NCBI GenBank assembly: GCA_021292105.1
Contig: CM037868.1
Span: 28,168,139 to 28,232,138 of the forward strand
From: Anadara kagoshimensis
Taxonomy: Eukaryota; Mollusca; Bivalvia; Arcoida; Arcidae
Direction: 5' to 3'
Length of the DNA stretch: 64,000 nucleotides
How positions within the stretch are numbered: position 1 is the first letter of the stretch; each line of letters starts with the position of its first letter. Below, piece after piece: positions 1 to 31,720 of the stretch. The position numbers and the translations under genes are program-made. The notes beneath the pieces are model-generated. The model was not told the DNA's origin. It was given only the letters and a program-made list of their open reading frames with translations, and made no database searches.

Positions 1-93
1 AGTATTACTAGCACAAGTTAAACATGAAACTTGCCTTTTTCAGCAACTAACTGAAGAAATTGTGTTTGATATTTTACTTATATAAATGTGTTG

Positions 94-146
94 AATAGGG
101 TGATGTTGTCTACAGATGTAATAGGGTGATGTTGTCTACAGATGTA
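94..146. repeat. Two-copy 26-bp direct repeat
   Basis: The phrase ATAGGGTGATGTTGTC...CAGATGTA occurs twice back to back. This is a minimal tandem duplication; nothing coding is visible. Confidence 0.8.
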
Positions 147-1812
147 GCTCTATCAAATATTGTAAAGCAGGTGTTATATTGAATTCTGAAGAAACATTGA
201 TTATAAACACAACTGCAATAATCACATGAACTTGTTGATATCATCTATATATTGTAGTATCATGTGTACAGATATAGTATGTTACCATACAGAGCTACTA
301 CACTGACTGTCTCCATAGTTTACCATTATGATGACAGAGTTCCCAAAAATCCCATAATGCTGCCATCAATATATACGTGTGTGTCTCTGTGTGTGTGTGT
401 GTGTATTGTGGGTATGTGTGGGTGGGTGTGGGTGTGTGCGTGGGTGCGGGTGTGTGTCTACTTCGTACTTTTTCTGACTATTAAATTACGTAACTTTAGT
501 TTTATTTTTGAGCAATACACAATCATATATAATCAAAACTATCAATAATAATATTAATAATAAGAAGAATAATAAATCCTTTAATTTTGGATACTAGTAA
601 TATAAATTTAAAAACCTTATAATTCTCACACTTGTTTTTGTGTGATTGACTACAGACATGGGGCCCTAGAAAATATAAGATTTATAACTGACAAATTGAA
701 AGTGAATATTTTATTTGAATTCATAGGTGATTGGTATATTTACCTGGCAGCATTAAGGAATAGATGGAAAATCTTTAACATCTAATCTACATATACTCAC
801 CCAGCCAAGCTGTTGGTGCAGAAAGTGCAAAGGTTAAAGGTCAAGGTCAAACAGCCACAATTAAGCAACCACATCATATAAAATGCACATAAAAATAAAA
901 CAAAGGTTAAAAGCATTAAATAAAACACAAACAAAAAAAAAACAGATCAACCAACACAAAGAAAATACTAAAATATAGGTCACTGTGACAAAGAAATGAT
1001 AATAAAGACAATATCAAACAAAAGACAACACTGCAGATTATAAGTCACGTCTGAAAAGTTATAATCACAAAATACCAAAATCTACCATAAGTATGGCTAA
1101 ATATGTCAGTTGTAACAACCAACAAGGCTGACAATGTTTTTGTTTTTAAATGTTAAACTTTTCAGGCGAGACAAACATGGTTAAATGAAGAAGTTCACTA
1201 AAAATAAAAAATACAATGACATATAAGACTATATATGGGGGTACAATGTCACAATGTTATAGCCAGCAATGGTACATTATAAACATGATAAAGGGCGTTA
1301 TATATTGGCTAATGATTGAAGATAAATATAGGTCACTGTAACATAAAGAGGGAATTGTAATGTAAGGAATGAAAGATGTATATTTCTAGTATAATAAGGA
1401 ATTATCTCCCTTTACGTAAACATGTCAATGCTAATTTTATGTTAGATTGAAAGCTAGGTTAACTATTTATCTTTAATTTTAAGCAGTAAGTAGTTATTAA
1501 AACACCTGTTTAGGGTGTGGAGAGTTGGTAAACAGTAAAAATAAATCAGTTGTTTTACCTATAGACATGTAATTACAGTCAAACACTGATCACTTAAAGT
1601 CCAAGAACATGGTTTATATATTCAATCCATCAAATTACACCGAATTTGAAATAAAAATCAAAGTATTAAACTATACCGTCTTACTGACTACAACAGAGTA
1701 TATAAAACAACATTTTGTCAATGATTAAAAACAAAGATTGTTGTTCAAGGTGGAGGGGTATTTAAGTTATCAATGTTTGAATAATAAGTTGATTTTGTAT
1801 GATATATTATCT
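147..1812. other. AT-rich non-coding DNA with a GT-rich microsatellite
   Basis: A GT/GGGT-rich tract lies at about 376-457. The rest is AT-rich sequence without a supportable exon on either strand. It is either the next intron of the WD-repeat gene or DNA past its end. Confidence 0.6.
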
Positions 1813-2612
1813 GAACATGGTCAGAACTGACAGGTGACTTCAAGCCATTCAGGGTATTCTATGAACATGATCAGAACTGACAGGTGACTTCAAGCCATTC
1901 AGGGTATTCTATGAACATGATCAGAACTGACAGGTGACTTCAAGCCATTTAGGGTATTCTATGAACATGGTCAGAACTGACAGGTGACTTCAAGCCATTT
2001 AGGGTATTCTATGAACATGGTCAGAACTGACAGATGACTTCAAGCCATTCAGGGTATTCTATGAACATGGTCAGAACTGACAGATGACTTCAAGCCATTT
2101 AGGGTATTCTATGAACATGGTCAGAACTGACAGATGACTTCAAGCCATTCAGGGTATTCTATGAACATGGTCAGAACTGACAGATGACTTCAAGCCATTC
2201 AGGGTATTCTATGAACATGGTCAGAACTGACAGATGACTTCAAGCCATTCAGGGTATTCTATGAACATGGTCAGAACTGACAGATGACTTCAAGCCATTC
2301 AGGGTATTCTATGAACATGGTCAGAACTGACAGATGACTTCAAGCCATTTAGGGTATTCTATGAACATGGTCAGAACTGACAGATGACTTCAAGCCATTC
2401 AGGGTATTCTATGAACATGGTCAGAACTGACAGATGACTTCAAGCCATTCAGGGTATTCTATGAACATGGTCAGAACTGACAGATGACTTCAAGCCATTC
2501 AGGGTATTCTATGAACATGGTCAGAACTGACAGATGACTTCAAGCCATTCAGGGTATTCTATGAACATGGTCAGAACTGACAGATGACTTCAAGCCATTC
2601 GGGGTATTCTAT
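1813..2612. repeat. 50-bp minisatellite, 16 copies
   Basis: The array is exactly 800 bp of a 50-bp unit containing GGTCAGAACTGACAG and ending GGGTATTCTAT. Copies differ at only a few positions, for example CAGGTGAC versus CAGATGAC. Each unit carries the short dyad GTCAG-AA-CTGAC, which could form a small hairpin. No splice signal or exon remnant was recognised in the unit. Confidence 0.95.
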
Positions 2613-4170
2613 CTTCACGATGACAAATATTGACTGTATATAGTTATAATTTAATTGTTTAGGAAAATATATAATTTCTTTTTTATTAATTATGATAATT
2701 ATTGATTTCAGTTGTTTATTATTATTATTATTATCTGATATAAAAACATGAGATTATTTTTTAGGATAATTATCATCCTCATCATCAATATATTACCAGT
2801 TGGTATCTCAGTTTTATCCGAGTGATATAACATGAGCTAGTATGAGTCACATAAATCATGTACAATGTATTATAATGTGTTCACACATGAACAAACATAA
2901 AACTCCTAATCTGTCCCATAATGTCACATAATGACATATAAACATACTCAATTATCTCTAATTATTTCATTAATATTTCAGAATTCTGTTATTCCTATAA
3001 GTAAGTTATATGCTTTTATCATCATAAATTCTCCATTAATATATAAATTGTTTCTGTTCGTTTTCAGTATGGACCATACTAATTACAACTGTGTAACCAT
3101 TAGACTGATAAGTAACTGATATTTAACATAATTAATGTTATTCTTTGTAATTAGAGATTAGGAGATGTGTGGAACAAGAGAAAATGTTGAGGTGGGGGCA
3201 CACTGATTTGGTCAATGTTTTTGAAATGTTTTTGAATTTTGAAAAGATTCGTAGAATTAAAACTGATATATAAGACAAATATGATTTGTAATTTACTCTC
3301 AACAGGCCAATATTTCTGATCTCTACCTTTAGTTTGACATACAGACAGAAGTATTGATTGACTGTAAACAATTCACTGTGTATACAGAATTTAAGAATTT
3401 ATTTTATGGGCACTTATACATACATATACATCCCTTTTACAGGATATGTAGCATACATAAAATTATTCTGTATATTTCTGTATAGACTGTAGTTAATTTT
3501 TATAATCAAATTAAAGAAATTACTAACAGAATAAAGAGATATTGTATTCTGTTACCTTAGGATGTGATGATGATTTAAAACAGTAAATATTAAATTATGT
3601 TTTTCAGTAAATCAAGACTTTGCTGTTTGATTTCTACTTACATCACAGTTCTAGTTTTTATAGATATGGGTATAGAGCTCAAGAAAATATTCCAACCAAT
3701 CATAAAACCAGGTTTGTGTACATGTTGTAGAGAAATAACTAACTGCTTGTGTATAATCCTTTACATTTTTAAGTTATATAATTTATATTTTGTCTATTGT
3801 TCAATTACAAATTAAACTTGAAAACCAATGCTGTTTACTCTAAATACATAATCATCAGTTTTAAGTTTATTACATAAACATTATATAGCTGTATGATCAC
3901 TGCCCTGTATACCTGTTTTAGACTATCTTCACATTGTTTAGAATTTCAGAATGGTAGATATTTTATAATGTAGAAAAGAATAGTAGACTTTGTAATTGTT
4001 GTAATATGAAAGTTGAAGATAACTTGTGAGTCCTGCTTATGTTGATTTCAGGAAATATATAGTATAGTCTAATATACATATTTACTAGTTTTTTGTTATT
4101 TGTATATTACTTATGCCACCAGTTATGTAAAATGTGTTTGTGACAAAAAGCATTTATATGCTTACTGCAA
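2613..4170. other. Non-coding AT-rich spacer
   Basis: No supportable gene on either strand. Short open frames of 60-80 codons lack codon structure, splice context and any recognisable motif. Confidence 0.6.
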
Positions 4171-4618
4171 ATACCCCAGACACAATGGTGTATGCGGACA
4201 ATCCCCGTTCCCACAAATACCCCAGACACAATGGTGTATGCGGACAATCCCCGTTCCCACAAATACCCCTGACACAATGGTGTATGTGGACAATCACCGT
4301 TCCCACAAATACCCCAGACACAATGGTGTATGTGGACAATTACCGTTCAAACAAATACCCCAGACACAATTGTGTATGTGGACAATCCCCGTTCCAACAA
4401 ATACTCCAGACACAATGGTGCATGTGGACAATCCCCGTTCCAACAAATACCCCAGACACAATGGTGCATGTGGACAATCCCCGTTCCAACAAATACCCCA
4501 GACACAATGGTGCATGTGGACAATCCCCATTCCAACAAATACCCCAGACACAGTTGTGTATGTGGACAATCCCCGTTCCAACAAATACCCCAGACACAAT
4601 GGTGTATGTGGACAATCC
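4171..4618. repeat. 46-bp minisatellite, about 10 copies, sibling of the exon-7 array
   Basis: The unit starts ATACCCCAGACACAATGGTG and continues with a GGACAATCCCCGTTCC-like part. Placed beside the 45-bp unit of 7788-9162, the shared parts are AGACACARTGGTGT, TGTGG and AATCCC in the same order and spacing, so the two arrays are related. The segment that is the splice donor in the 45-bp array (plus-strand CTTACC) is replaced here by CCAACAA or CCCACAA, so these copies have lost the donor. Confidence 0.9.
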
Positions 4619-5883
4619 TAATTTTGTTAATTTGTTTATACTTTATCATATTGATTTGAAAATGCTTCCTAGATAAAGCAGCAGACAGCTAAATGTCAGT
4701 CAATATTAACATTTTATTATGATCATAATGATTGTAGTGATAATTATTATCAGTTAGAAAGTGAGGAGACTATCATATTGGTATCAACAGGGATTGTAAC
4801 CACCTAAATATTATATGTTATTGTTGCTGTGTGACATTCCAGTAAATGTTACAGAGGATTGATGGTATATTATGTTTGATATCAAATCAGATACTGGACA
4901 GTGAAATGTCACAACATGTTTTATGTTAAGTTATCACAACTCAAATGTCAGGTATAGAAATTGTTAGCCAGCTTTAAAATACCATTATTATAAATATAAA
5001 ATGCTAAACAAGCTGTTATCTGTGCTAAAAGCTGTCTGTATATACATAGTACATGTCAAGCAATTAGTTAAAAAGCATGACAAAATTAGTAATTAATTAA
5101 CTAAATTCAGACTTGGAGGGGGATGGGTTTTACAATCCTATCTTTAACAAAAATTGTCCTGGACTTTAACAAATTCTAAGTTCCAGTCATTTAAGTATGT
5201 CTATAAGTACTTTATATTGTACACAGATTTTCTGGAAGTAGCAAGAAAAATGGCAGTTACAGTCTGTAAGAATAAATTATTTATTGTTTCATGGTCACAA
5301 GTAAATCATGTAATAATAGTAGTTGTAGATGACACAGTATTAACTATAGTGGTATGGTATTATACAGTATTGTACTAAGTGTTCCAAACATACCAAAGAA
5401 AGCTAACAAATTGTAAATATACTGCTACTATAATAAATACTGGTCCATTGACTTGAGGTCATAAACTAATTGGGAAACTATTTCATCTAGTCAATTTGGC
5501 AGGCTGGCCAAGTAAAGAATACTTTCATTATACCTACTTAAGTCTATTTTTCATTGAAGAAAAAATCAATAGAAGAAATTGAAAGGCTATATTACAGGTA
5601 TCAATTTTCATTAAATCAAACTAAACACAGGGAGTTTTTGGTAGATCTGCTGTTATAAAAAATAAAATACATTAAATGATTAATGTCAAGACAGGGGTAG
5701 ATAACTCCTATAATAGTAACAGACAATAATACACTATATCATGTATATATTGGGGTAGTATATATATATATATAGACAAGTAACAGTGCCAAACAGGAAA
5801 AACTCAGTAAAAATTGATAAAACTCATATCAAAACTTTGTAAAATAAATAATAACTAAAGGGAATCATTGGACTGAAAGTTCT
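4619..5883. other. Non-coding spacer between two arrays
   Basis: AT-rich with a short TA run near 5758-5774. No exon with matching phase for the WD-repeat gene was found here. Confidence 0.55.
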
Positions 5884-7173
5884 AGCAGTGGCTGTGTGTG
5901 TGACACTTTTACCTGTATAAGGTTGTATTGTACATCACATTACATACTACTAGCAGTGGCTGTGTGTGTGACACTTTTACCTGTATAAGGTTGTATTGTA
6001 CATCACATTACATACTACAGGCAGTGGCTGTGTGTGTGACACTTTTACCTGTATAAGGTTGTATTGTACATCACATTACATACTACAAGCAGTGGCTGTG
6101 TGTGTGACACTTTTACCTGTATAAGGTTGTATTGTACATCACATTACATACTACTAGCAGTGGCTGTGTGTGTGACACTTTTACCTGTATAAGGTTGTAT
6201 TGTACATCACATTACATACTACAGGCAGTGGCTGTGTGTGTGACACTTTTACCTGTATAAGGTTGTATTGTACATCACATTACATACTACAAGCAGTGGC
6301 TGTGTGTGTGACACTTTTACCTGTATAAGGTTGTATTGTACATCACATTACATACTACTAGCAGTGGCTGTGTGTGTGACACTTTTACCTGTATAAGGTT
6401 GTATTGTACATCACATTACATACTACAGGCAGTGGCTGTGTGTGTGACACTTTTACCTGTATAAGGTTGTATTGTACATCACATTACATACTACAAGCAG
6501 TGGCTGTGTGTGTGACACTTTTACCTGTATAAGGTTGTATTGTACATCACATTACATACTACTAGCAGTGGCTGTGTGTGTGACACTTTTACCTGTATAA
6601 GGTTGTATTGTACATCACATTACATACTACTAGCAGTGGCTGTGTGTGTGACACTTTTACCTGTATAAGGTTGTATTGTACATCACATTACATACTACTA
6701 GCAGTGGCTGTGTGTGTGACACTTTTACCTGTATAAGGTTGTATTGTACATCACATTACATACTACTAGCAGTGGCTGTGTGTGTGACACTTTTACCTGT
6801 ATAAGGTTGTATTGTACATCACATTACATACTACTAGCAGTGGCTGTGTGTGTGACACTTTTACCTGTATAAGGTTGTATTGTACATCACATTACATACT
6901 ACTAGCAGTGGCTGTGTGTGTGACACTTTTACCTGTATAAGGTTGTATTGTACATCACATTACATACTACTAGCAGTGGCTGTGTGTGTGACACTTTTAC
7001 CTGTATAAGGTTGTATTGTACATCACATTACATACTACAAGCAGTGGTGTGTGTGTGACACTTTTACCTGTATAAGGTTGTATTGTACATCACATTACAT
7101 ACTACTAGCAGTGGCTGTGTGTGTGACACTTTTACCTGTATAAGGTTGTATTGTACATCACATTACATACTAC
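5884..7173. repeat. 68-bp minisatellite, 19 copies, with a trimeric higher-order pattern
   Basis: The unit contains GCAGTGGCTGTGTGTGTGAC and TTTTACCTGTATAAGG. Copies are almost identical and differ mainly at the junction triplet TAG, AGG or AAG before CAG. From 5952 to about 6563 the triplets run TAG-AGG-AAG three times, a 204-bp higher-order unit; later copies are almost all TAG. One copy near 7040 lacks a C. The array begins about 50 bp downstream of the exon 8 donor. The minus strand holds a weak donor-like ACAGGTAAAA in every copy. Confidence 0.95.
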
Positions 7174-7224
7174 AATATACAGGTAACATAAGCCTACTGT
7201 ATTAAGATGTTGACTGTATCTTAC

Positions 7225-26659
<19,435 letters not shown>

Positions 26660-26900
26660 TTTGCAAACTATTTTATCTTGCAGTTTACTACTTTTTTAAT
26701 ATTACACCGAGTATTGCATAAAACTAAAGAACTTTCGTTAGACAGTTTTATACAAAGTTAAAATTTTGATTTGGCCATCAATGCTACATTTTTTCATTTG
26801 GTTATTTTCTAAATCTAAACAAAATAGTATATGCTACAATCAAGGTGCACTGGAAGCAGCCATTTGTAAATCTGCGAGTTGCCAAGCAGGTGGTTTATAC
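26660..26900 (-). promoter_or_regulatory. Probable 5' UTR/promoter of the WD-repeat gene
   Basis: This is the sequence upstream of the only plausible start codon. No TATA box is evident at a sensible distance. GTTGCCAAGCAG at 26878-26889 resembles one half of an RFX X-box, the element found upstream of many ciliary genes, but the second half is poor. The call rests mainly on position. Confidence 0.3.
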
Positions 26901-27320
26901 AAATTACGAAATTCTCCCGCTGTGTAGATATCGAATGTTATTTAACGAAACGAAACAACCTCATAAATCCTTAAATTCCACCTCGAATTTGTATTCATGT
27001 TTTATATTATTTTAAATGCAAAACTATATGATGGTGCCATTGAACAAACAGAAAAAAAAACAAATACAATACAAAAAGTGTAAATTTATATGATATGGAT
27101 CAACATCACTGACTTAAAATAAACTTTTGTATGCTATGTCTTGCACAATAAATAAAGTAATATCAGTGTAGTAAAACTCATTTATTTAATACTATCTCTA
27201 CATGAAACTATCATATAGAGAAAATCCGAAATAAAGCCTTACACAATACACTTGGCAATTATAACTTCTTTTTAACAATGTCTTGACTCTTGTACATATG
27301 TATTGGACAGTGTATAGGCT

Positions 27321-27518
27321 AGTGCGTCAAATTTGAACTGGCCGTTTGTATTCAAACAGACATATCCATTGTGTAATATAGGGGATATACACGGTTGATA
27401 TATAAGGATAGATGATGGTAAAACTGGGTACAATGGAATACGTGGTCCTACCAAAATCACAAAGTTCCAATCTACTATTCAAATTAAAGATCAAATAGTC
27501 AGGTCAAATTTGACGCAC

Positions 27519-27519
<1 letters not shown>
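27321..27519. mobile_element. MITE-like element, 199 bp
   Basis: The ends are near-perfect terminal inverted repeats: AGTGCGTCAAATTTGAACTG at the left and the complement of AGTGCGTCAAATTTGACCTG at the right, one mismatch in 20. No coding capacity. A clear target duplication was not seen, perhaps because the right flank is an ATT microsatellite. Confidence 0.65.

Positions 27520-27574
<55 letters not shown>
27520..27574. repeat. ATT microsatellite
   Basis: About 18 ATT triplets directly abutting the MITE-like element. Confidence 0.95.
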
Positions 27575-27576
<2 letters not shown>

Positions 27577-27639
27577 AAGTGTTTCTATATCAGTTATAAA
27601 TTAATAAGGTCAGACATAAATGTGTAAATATTTCTCTTA

Positions 27640-29330
27640 CAGCATTAAATCGTTCTTTACAACCAGTAACAACACAAACGTTCTTTACACTTACTTGGAA
27701 CACCAACGTTCTTGGCACCTACTTAAAACACAAACGTTCTATACACTTACTTGGAACACAAACGTTCTTGGCACCTACTTAAAACACAAACGTTCTTTAC
27801 ACCGTACTTGGAACACCAACGTTATTGGTACCTACTTTAAACACAACGTTCTATACACTTACTTGGAACACAAACGTTCTTGGCACCTACTTAAAACACA
27901 AACGTTCTTTACACTTACTTAGAACACAAACGTTCTTGGCACCTAGTTAAACACAAACTTTCTATACACTTACTTGGAACACAAACGTTCTTGGCACCTA
28001 CTTAAAACACAAACGTTCTTTACACCGTACTTGGAACACCAACGTTATTGGTACCTACTTTAAACACAACGTTCTATACACTTACTTGGAACACAAACGT
28101 TCTTGGCACCTACTTAAAACACAACGTTCTATACACTTACTTAGAACACAAACGTTCTTGGCACCTACTTAAAACACAAACTTTCTTTACACTGACTTGG
28201 AACACAAACGTTCTTGGCACCTAGTTAAACACAAACTTTCTATACACTTACTTGGAACACAAACGTTCTTGGCACCTACTTAAAACACAAACTTTCTTTA
28301 CACTTACTTAGAACACAAACGTTCTTGGCACCTACTTAAAACACAAACTTTCTTTACACTGACTTGGAACACAAACGTTCTTGGCACTTAGTTAAACACA
28401 AACGTTCTTTACACTTACTTGGATCACAAACTTTCTTTACACTAACTTGGAACACAAACCTTTTTACACCTACTTACAACACAAACGTTCTTTACACTTA
28501 CTTGAAACCCCAACGTTCTTTACAACCAGTTACAAAACAAACGTTCTTTATGCCTACCTGAAACACAAACGTTCTTAACAACCAGTTGGAACACAAACGT
28601 TCTGATTTATTTACATTTTAGTTAAAACACAAACGTTCTTTACATCTACTTTAAACACAAACGTTCTTTACACTTACTTGAAACACAAACGTTCTTTACA
28701 ACAAGTTACAATACAAACGTTCTTTACAACAAGTTACAATACAAACGTTCTTTACAACAAGTTACAATACAAACGTTTATTACAACCAGTTACAAAACAA
28801 ACGTCCTTTACCCCTTCCTGAAACACAAACGTCCATTACAACCAGTTGGAACACAACCGTTCTAATGTATTTACATTTAGTTGCAACACAAACGTTCTTT
28901 TACAACCAGTTGCAACACAAATGTTCTGATGTATTTACATCTAGTTGCAACACAAACGTTCTTTACAACCAGTTGCAACACAAACGTTCTGATGTATTTA
29001 CATCTAGTTGCAACACAAACGTTCTTTTACAACCAGTTGCAACACAAATGTTCTGATGTATTTACATCTAGTTGCAACACAAACGTTCTTTTACAACCAG
29101 TTGCAACACACATATTCCGATGTATTTACATTTAGTTGCAACACAAACGTTCTTTTACAACCAGTTGCAACACACATATTCCGATGTATTTACATTTAGT
29201 TGCAACACAAACAGTTGTAATAAGAAAGTTCTAGTAGCAACAAAAAGTTCTGACATCTTTACACCCAGTTGTGACACAACCGTTCTAATATCATCTAATT
29301 ATAATACAAACGTAACAAATGTGTATTTTT
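27640..29330. repeat. Composite minisatellite on an AACACAAACGTTCTT core
   Basis: A core of about 28 bp, AACACAAACGTTCTT plus a variable tail, is organised differently along the region. From 27690 to about 28400 two cores form a unit of about 56 bp with GGCACCTACTTAAAAC and TACACTTACTTGG tails. From 28400 to 28860 the arrangement is irregular. From about 28870 to 29215 the unit is about 64 bp with TTACAACCAGTTGC and GATGTATTTACATCTAGTTGC tails. The short open frames here are array artefacts. Confidence 0.9.
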
Positions 29331-29505
29331 ATAACATGATAACTTACACAGGTAGTTCATTATATTACATATTTGTCTTCAAGTTATATCCTGGCAAAGG
29401 GATTAAAGTATATTTGGGTATAATTTTGGTCATTAGGGCCTCTCAAATTGAAGTTCCCGGTTGGTCCTTAATGTAGAGTTTCCGGGATACATAACTCTAC
29501 ACTAT

Positions 29506-30204
29506 CAGGGGCGTAGCTGGGGTGTTTATGATGTGGACGCCTAAAGAGGGCAGGGGGTTTGGGGGCCGCCCTGATGCGAATTTTCGGCCCTCTAGGGCGC
29601 TATTTATCAGAATTTTTCTTATAATTTTATGCTATGCTGTGGTAGTTTTTGTCGTTCTTTTGAGGACTGGTTCATTCTTAAACCTGAAGACAAAGTACAA
29701 GGAGATCTGATGTTGTATGGCATAAGCACTACAAAAACAACACACTCAATAATTGAGAAAGTCAAGTGGTGAGGTTAAAACGGAGGAGAGGAAATACATT
29801 TGTAAATATTGTGTTAATACATAATGAAACGTGACGAATGGCTAGTAGAAGTTCTTTAATGTTATTGTTAACAGGCATTCGTATCTTGTGTATCTTGATT
29901 CTGCTGTTGAGCTGCTGGACTAACTGCGCTCGAGTTATCGGCTTTTGAAGCCGAGAACAAATCAGATAGCTTCAATTGTTTTGCCATGCATGCGGCAAAG
30001 TCAAGACAACACCGGAACCGCACCTCAGAGGCTATCGAAGTCAGGTATAAACCGAATTCGTATATAACATTTCCGGTGAAGACCAACGGTTTGGTATAAG
30101 AAATATATTATATTCTCTCTCTCTCTCGTTTCTTTTCTTTTTTTTTTTTTGCGAAAACGATGTGGACGTTTTTGCGTACAAACGTACGCCTGGCTACGCC
30201 CCTG
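29506..30204. mobile_element. hAT-like non-autonomous DNA transposon, 699 bp
   Basis: The termini are CAGGGGCGTAGCTGG and the complement of CAGGGGCGTAGCCAGG. ACTAT flanks both sides (29501-29505 and 30205-30209), a 5-bp target duplication. CAGGGGCGTAGC-type ends are common among hAT-like elements, but hAT duplications are usually 8 bp, so the superfamily is an inference. Inside, on the minus strand from 29987 to 29868, is a 39-codon frame beginning MAKQLKLSDLFSASK. It looks like the leading segment of a transposase-related protein; no catalytic domain is present. Confidence 0.75.
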
Positions 30205-30599
30205 ACTATAACGTCTCGGGCCACATATTGGAGAATGTAATTTGCATGAAATTGCCTTATTTCAACGCTCATATGTATAGACATGGATAATAACAATGAA
30301 AAGGTGTTTATGAAATTTGGGCACAAAATATAATTAAAGGGAGAAAAATTATTACTTACAAATTACTCCCCTTTAATAACGTTTTAGTTCAAAATTGTAA
30401 GACACCCTTTCATAGTAATAATGTACAGTGTACATAAGAATCTTTAGCGACTGGTATCGGTTATTTACCACACTATCAGCCATTAAAGTTTTTATTTTAA
30501 AATGCTTTGAATTCGTCATTGGTTACTACAATAATAAAAAACAAACTAACTATATTTTTTTAATCCATGTCCGAATCACAATCCAGAAAAATGAGATTT

Positions 30600-31720
30600 A
30601 AATGAGGTGTTGAATCGCAATGCTATTAGATATATGGTATAATAACATAGTCTTTGTTGTCTTGTTTTTAATCTTCGCAATTATTATCAATTTTAACATG
30701 TTTTCAGGTCCTCCGCGGCGGAATACCAACAGAAACAGTGCTAGCTCTAACGACTGAATAAGAACTGAAATAGAGCTTACAAATTAAATTTTAAAAGGTA
30801 CTATGGAATAGAGAATACAATTTTCAACAAAATTGAACTACTAGTATTTTGAGAATTGAACACATTCTTGTTAGGACCTTTCTTATAAAAGTCGATGTAC
30901 CAGGTGTGATACGTTGAGTGTTGCACCATACTATCGACCATGGATGCTTTTTAAAACAGATCCATATTTAAAATAACTTTCAAATGCTTTTTATTCTTTG
31001 TTCGTTACTTCAATAAATGATACTTTGAGTAATAATACTATTAGATATGCCAGTATATGGTATAATAACATAGCCTTTGTAGTCATTTTTGAAAAATCTT
31101 CGCAATTATTATTAATTTTAACATGTTTAACAGCAGAAACACTAACGATTGAATAAGAATTCAAATAGACCTTACAAATAATTAATTGTCAAATAGACCT
31201 TACAAATAATTAATTGTCAAATAGACCTTACAAATAATTAATTGTCAAATAGACCTTACAAATAATTAATTGTCAAATAGACCTTACAAATAATTAATTG
31301 TCAAATAGACCTTACAAATAATTAATTGTCAAATAGACCTTACAAATAATTAATTGTCAAATAGACCTTACAAATAATTAATTGTCAAATAGACCTTACA
31401 AATAATTAATTGTCAAATAGACCTTACAAATAATTAATTGTCAAATAGACCTTACAAATAATTAATTGTCAAATAGACCTTACAAATAATTAATTGTCAA
31501 ATAGACCTTACAAATAATTAATTGTCAAATAGACCTTACAAATAATTAATTGTCAAATAGACCTTACAAATAATTAATTGTCAAATAGACCTTACAAATA
31601 ATTAATTGTCAAACGTACTATGGGGTTCAACAAAATCGAACTATTTGAAAATTGAACAAATTTTGGTTATGGTGTTTCTAAGAAAAGTCCGTGTACCAGG
31701 TGTGATACTTCAACTCCTAA
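30600..31720. repeat. Segmental tandem duplication containing a minisatellite in copy 2
   Basis: Copy 1 (about 30600-30920) and copy 2 (about 31030-31720) share, in order, CTATTAGATAT, TATGGTATAATAACATAG, AATCTTCGCAATTATTAT, TTTTAACATGTTT, AACGAYTGAATAAGAA, GTACTATGG, AACAAAATYGAACTA and GTACCAGGTGTGATAC. At the same relative place copy 1 has one sequence like the 28-bp unit (GAAATAGAGCTTACAAATTA), while copy 2 has 16 units. Confidence 0.85.
31162..31609. repeat. 28-bp minisatellite, 16 identical copies
   Basis: The unit reads CAAATAGACCTTACAAATAA then TTAATTGT. All 16 copies (448 bp) are identical by eye. They follow AAGAATT and end at AAACGTACTATGG. Confidence 0.97.

Noticed and set aside
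780..860. Minus-strand donor GG/GTGAGTATAT with open CTFCTNSLAG upstream, as a possible exon 9
   Set aside because: The upstream open segment contains the AAGGTCAAGGTCA-type dispersed repeat motif. There is no good acceptor and no WD40 pattern.
1813..2612. CRISPR-like regular repeats
   Set aside because: There are no unique spacers: the entire 50-bp unit repeats. The sequence is eukaryotic, and the same holds for all other arrays.
5884..7173. ACAGGTAAAA in the 68-bp unit as a third exon-end array
   Set aside because: No single-copy coding exon adjoins the array at either end, and the donor match is weak. It is probably chance.
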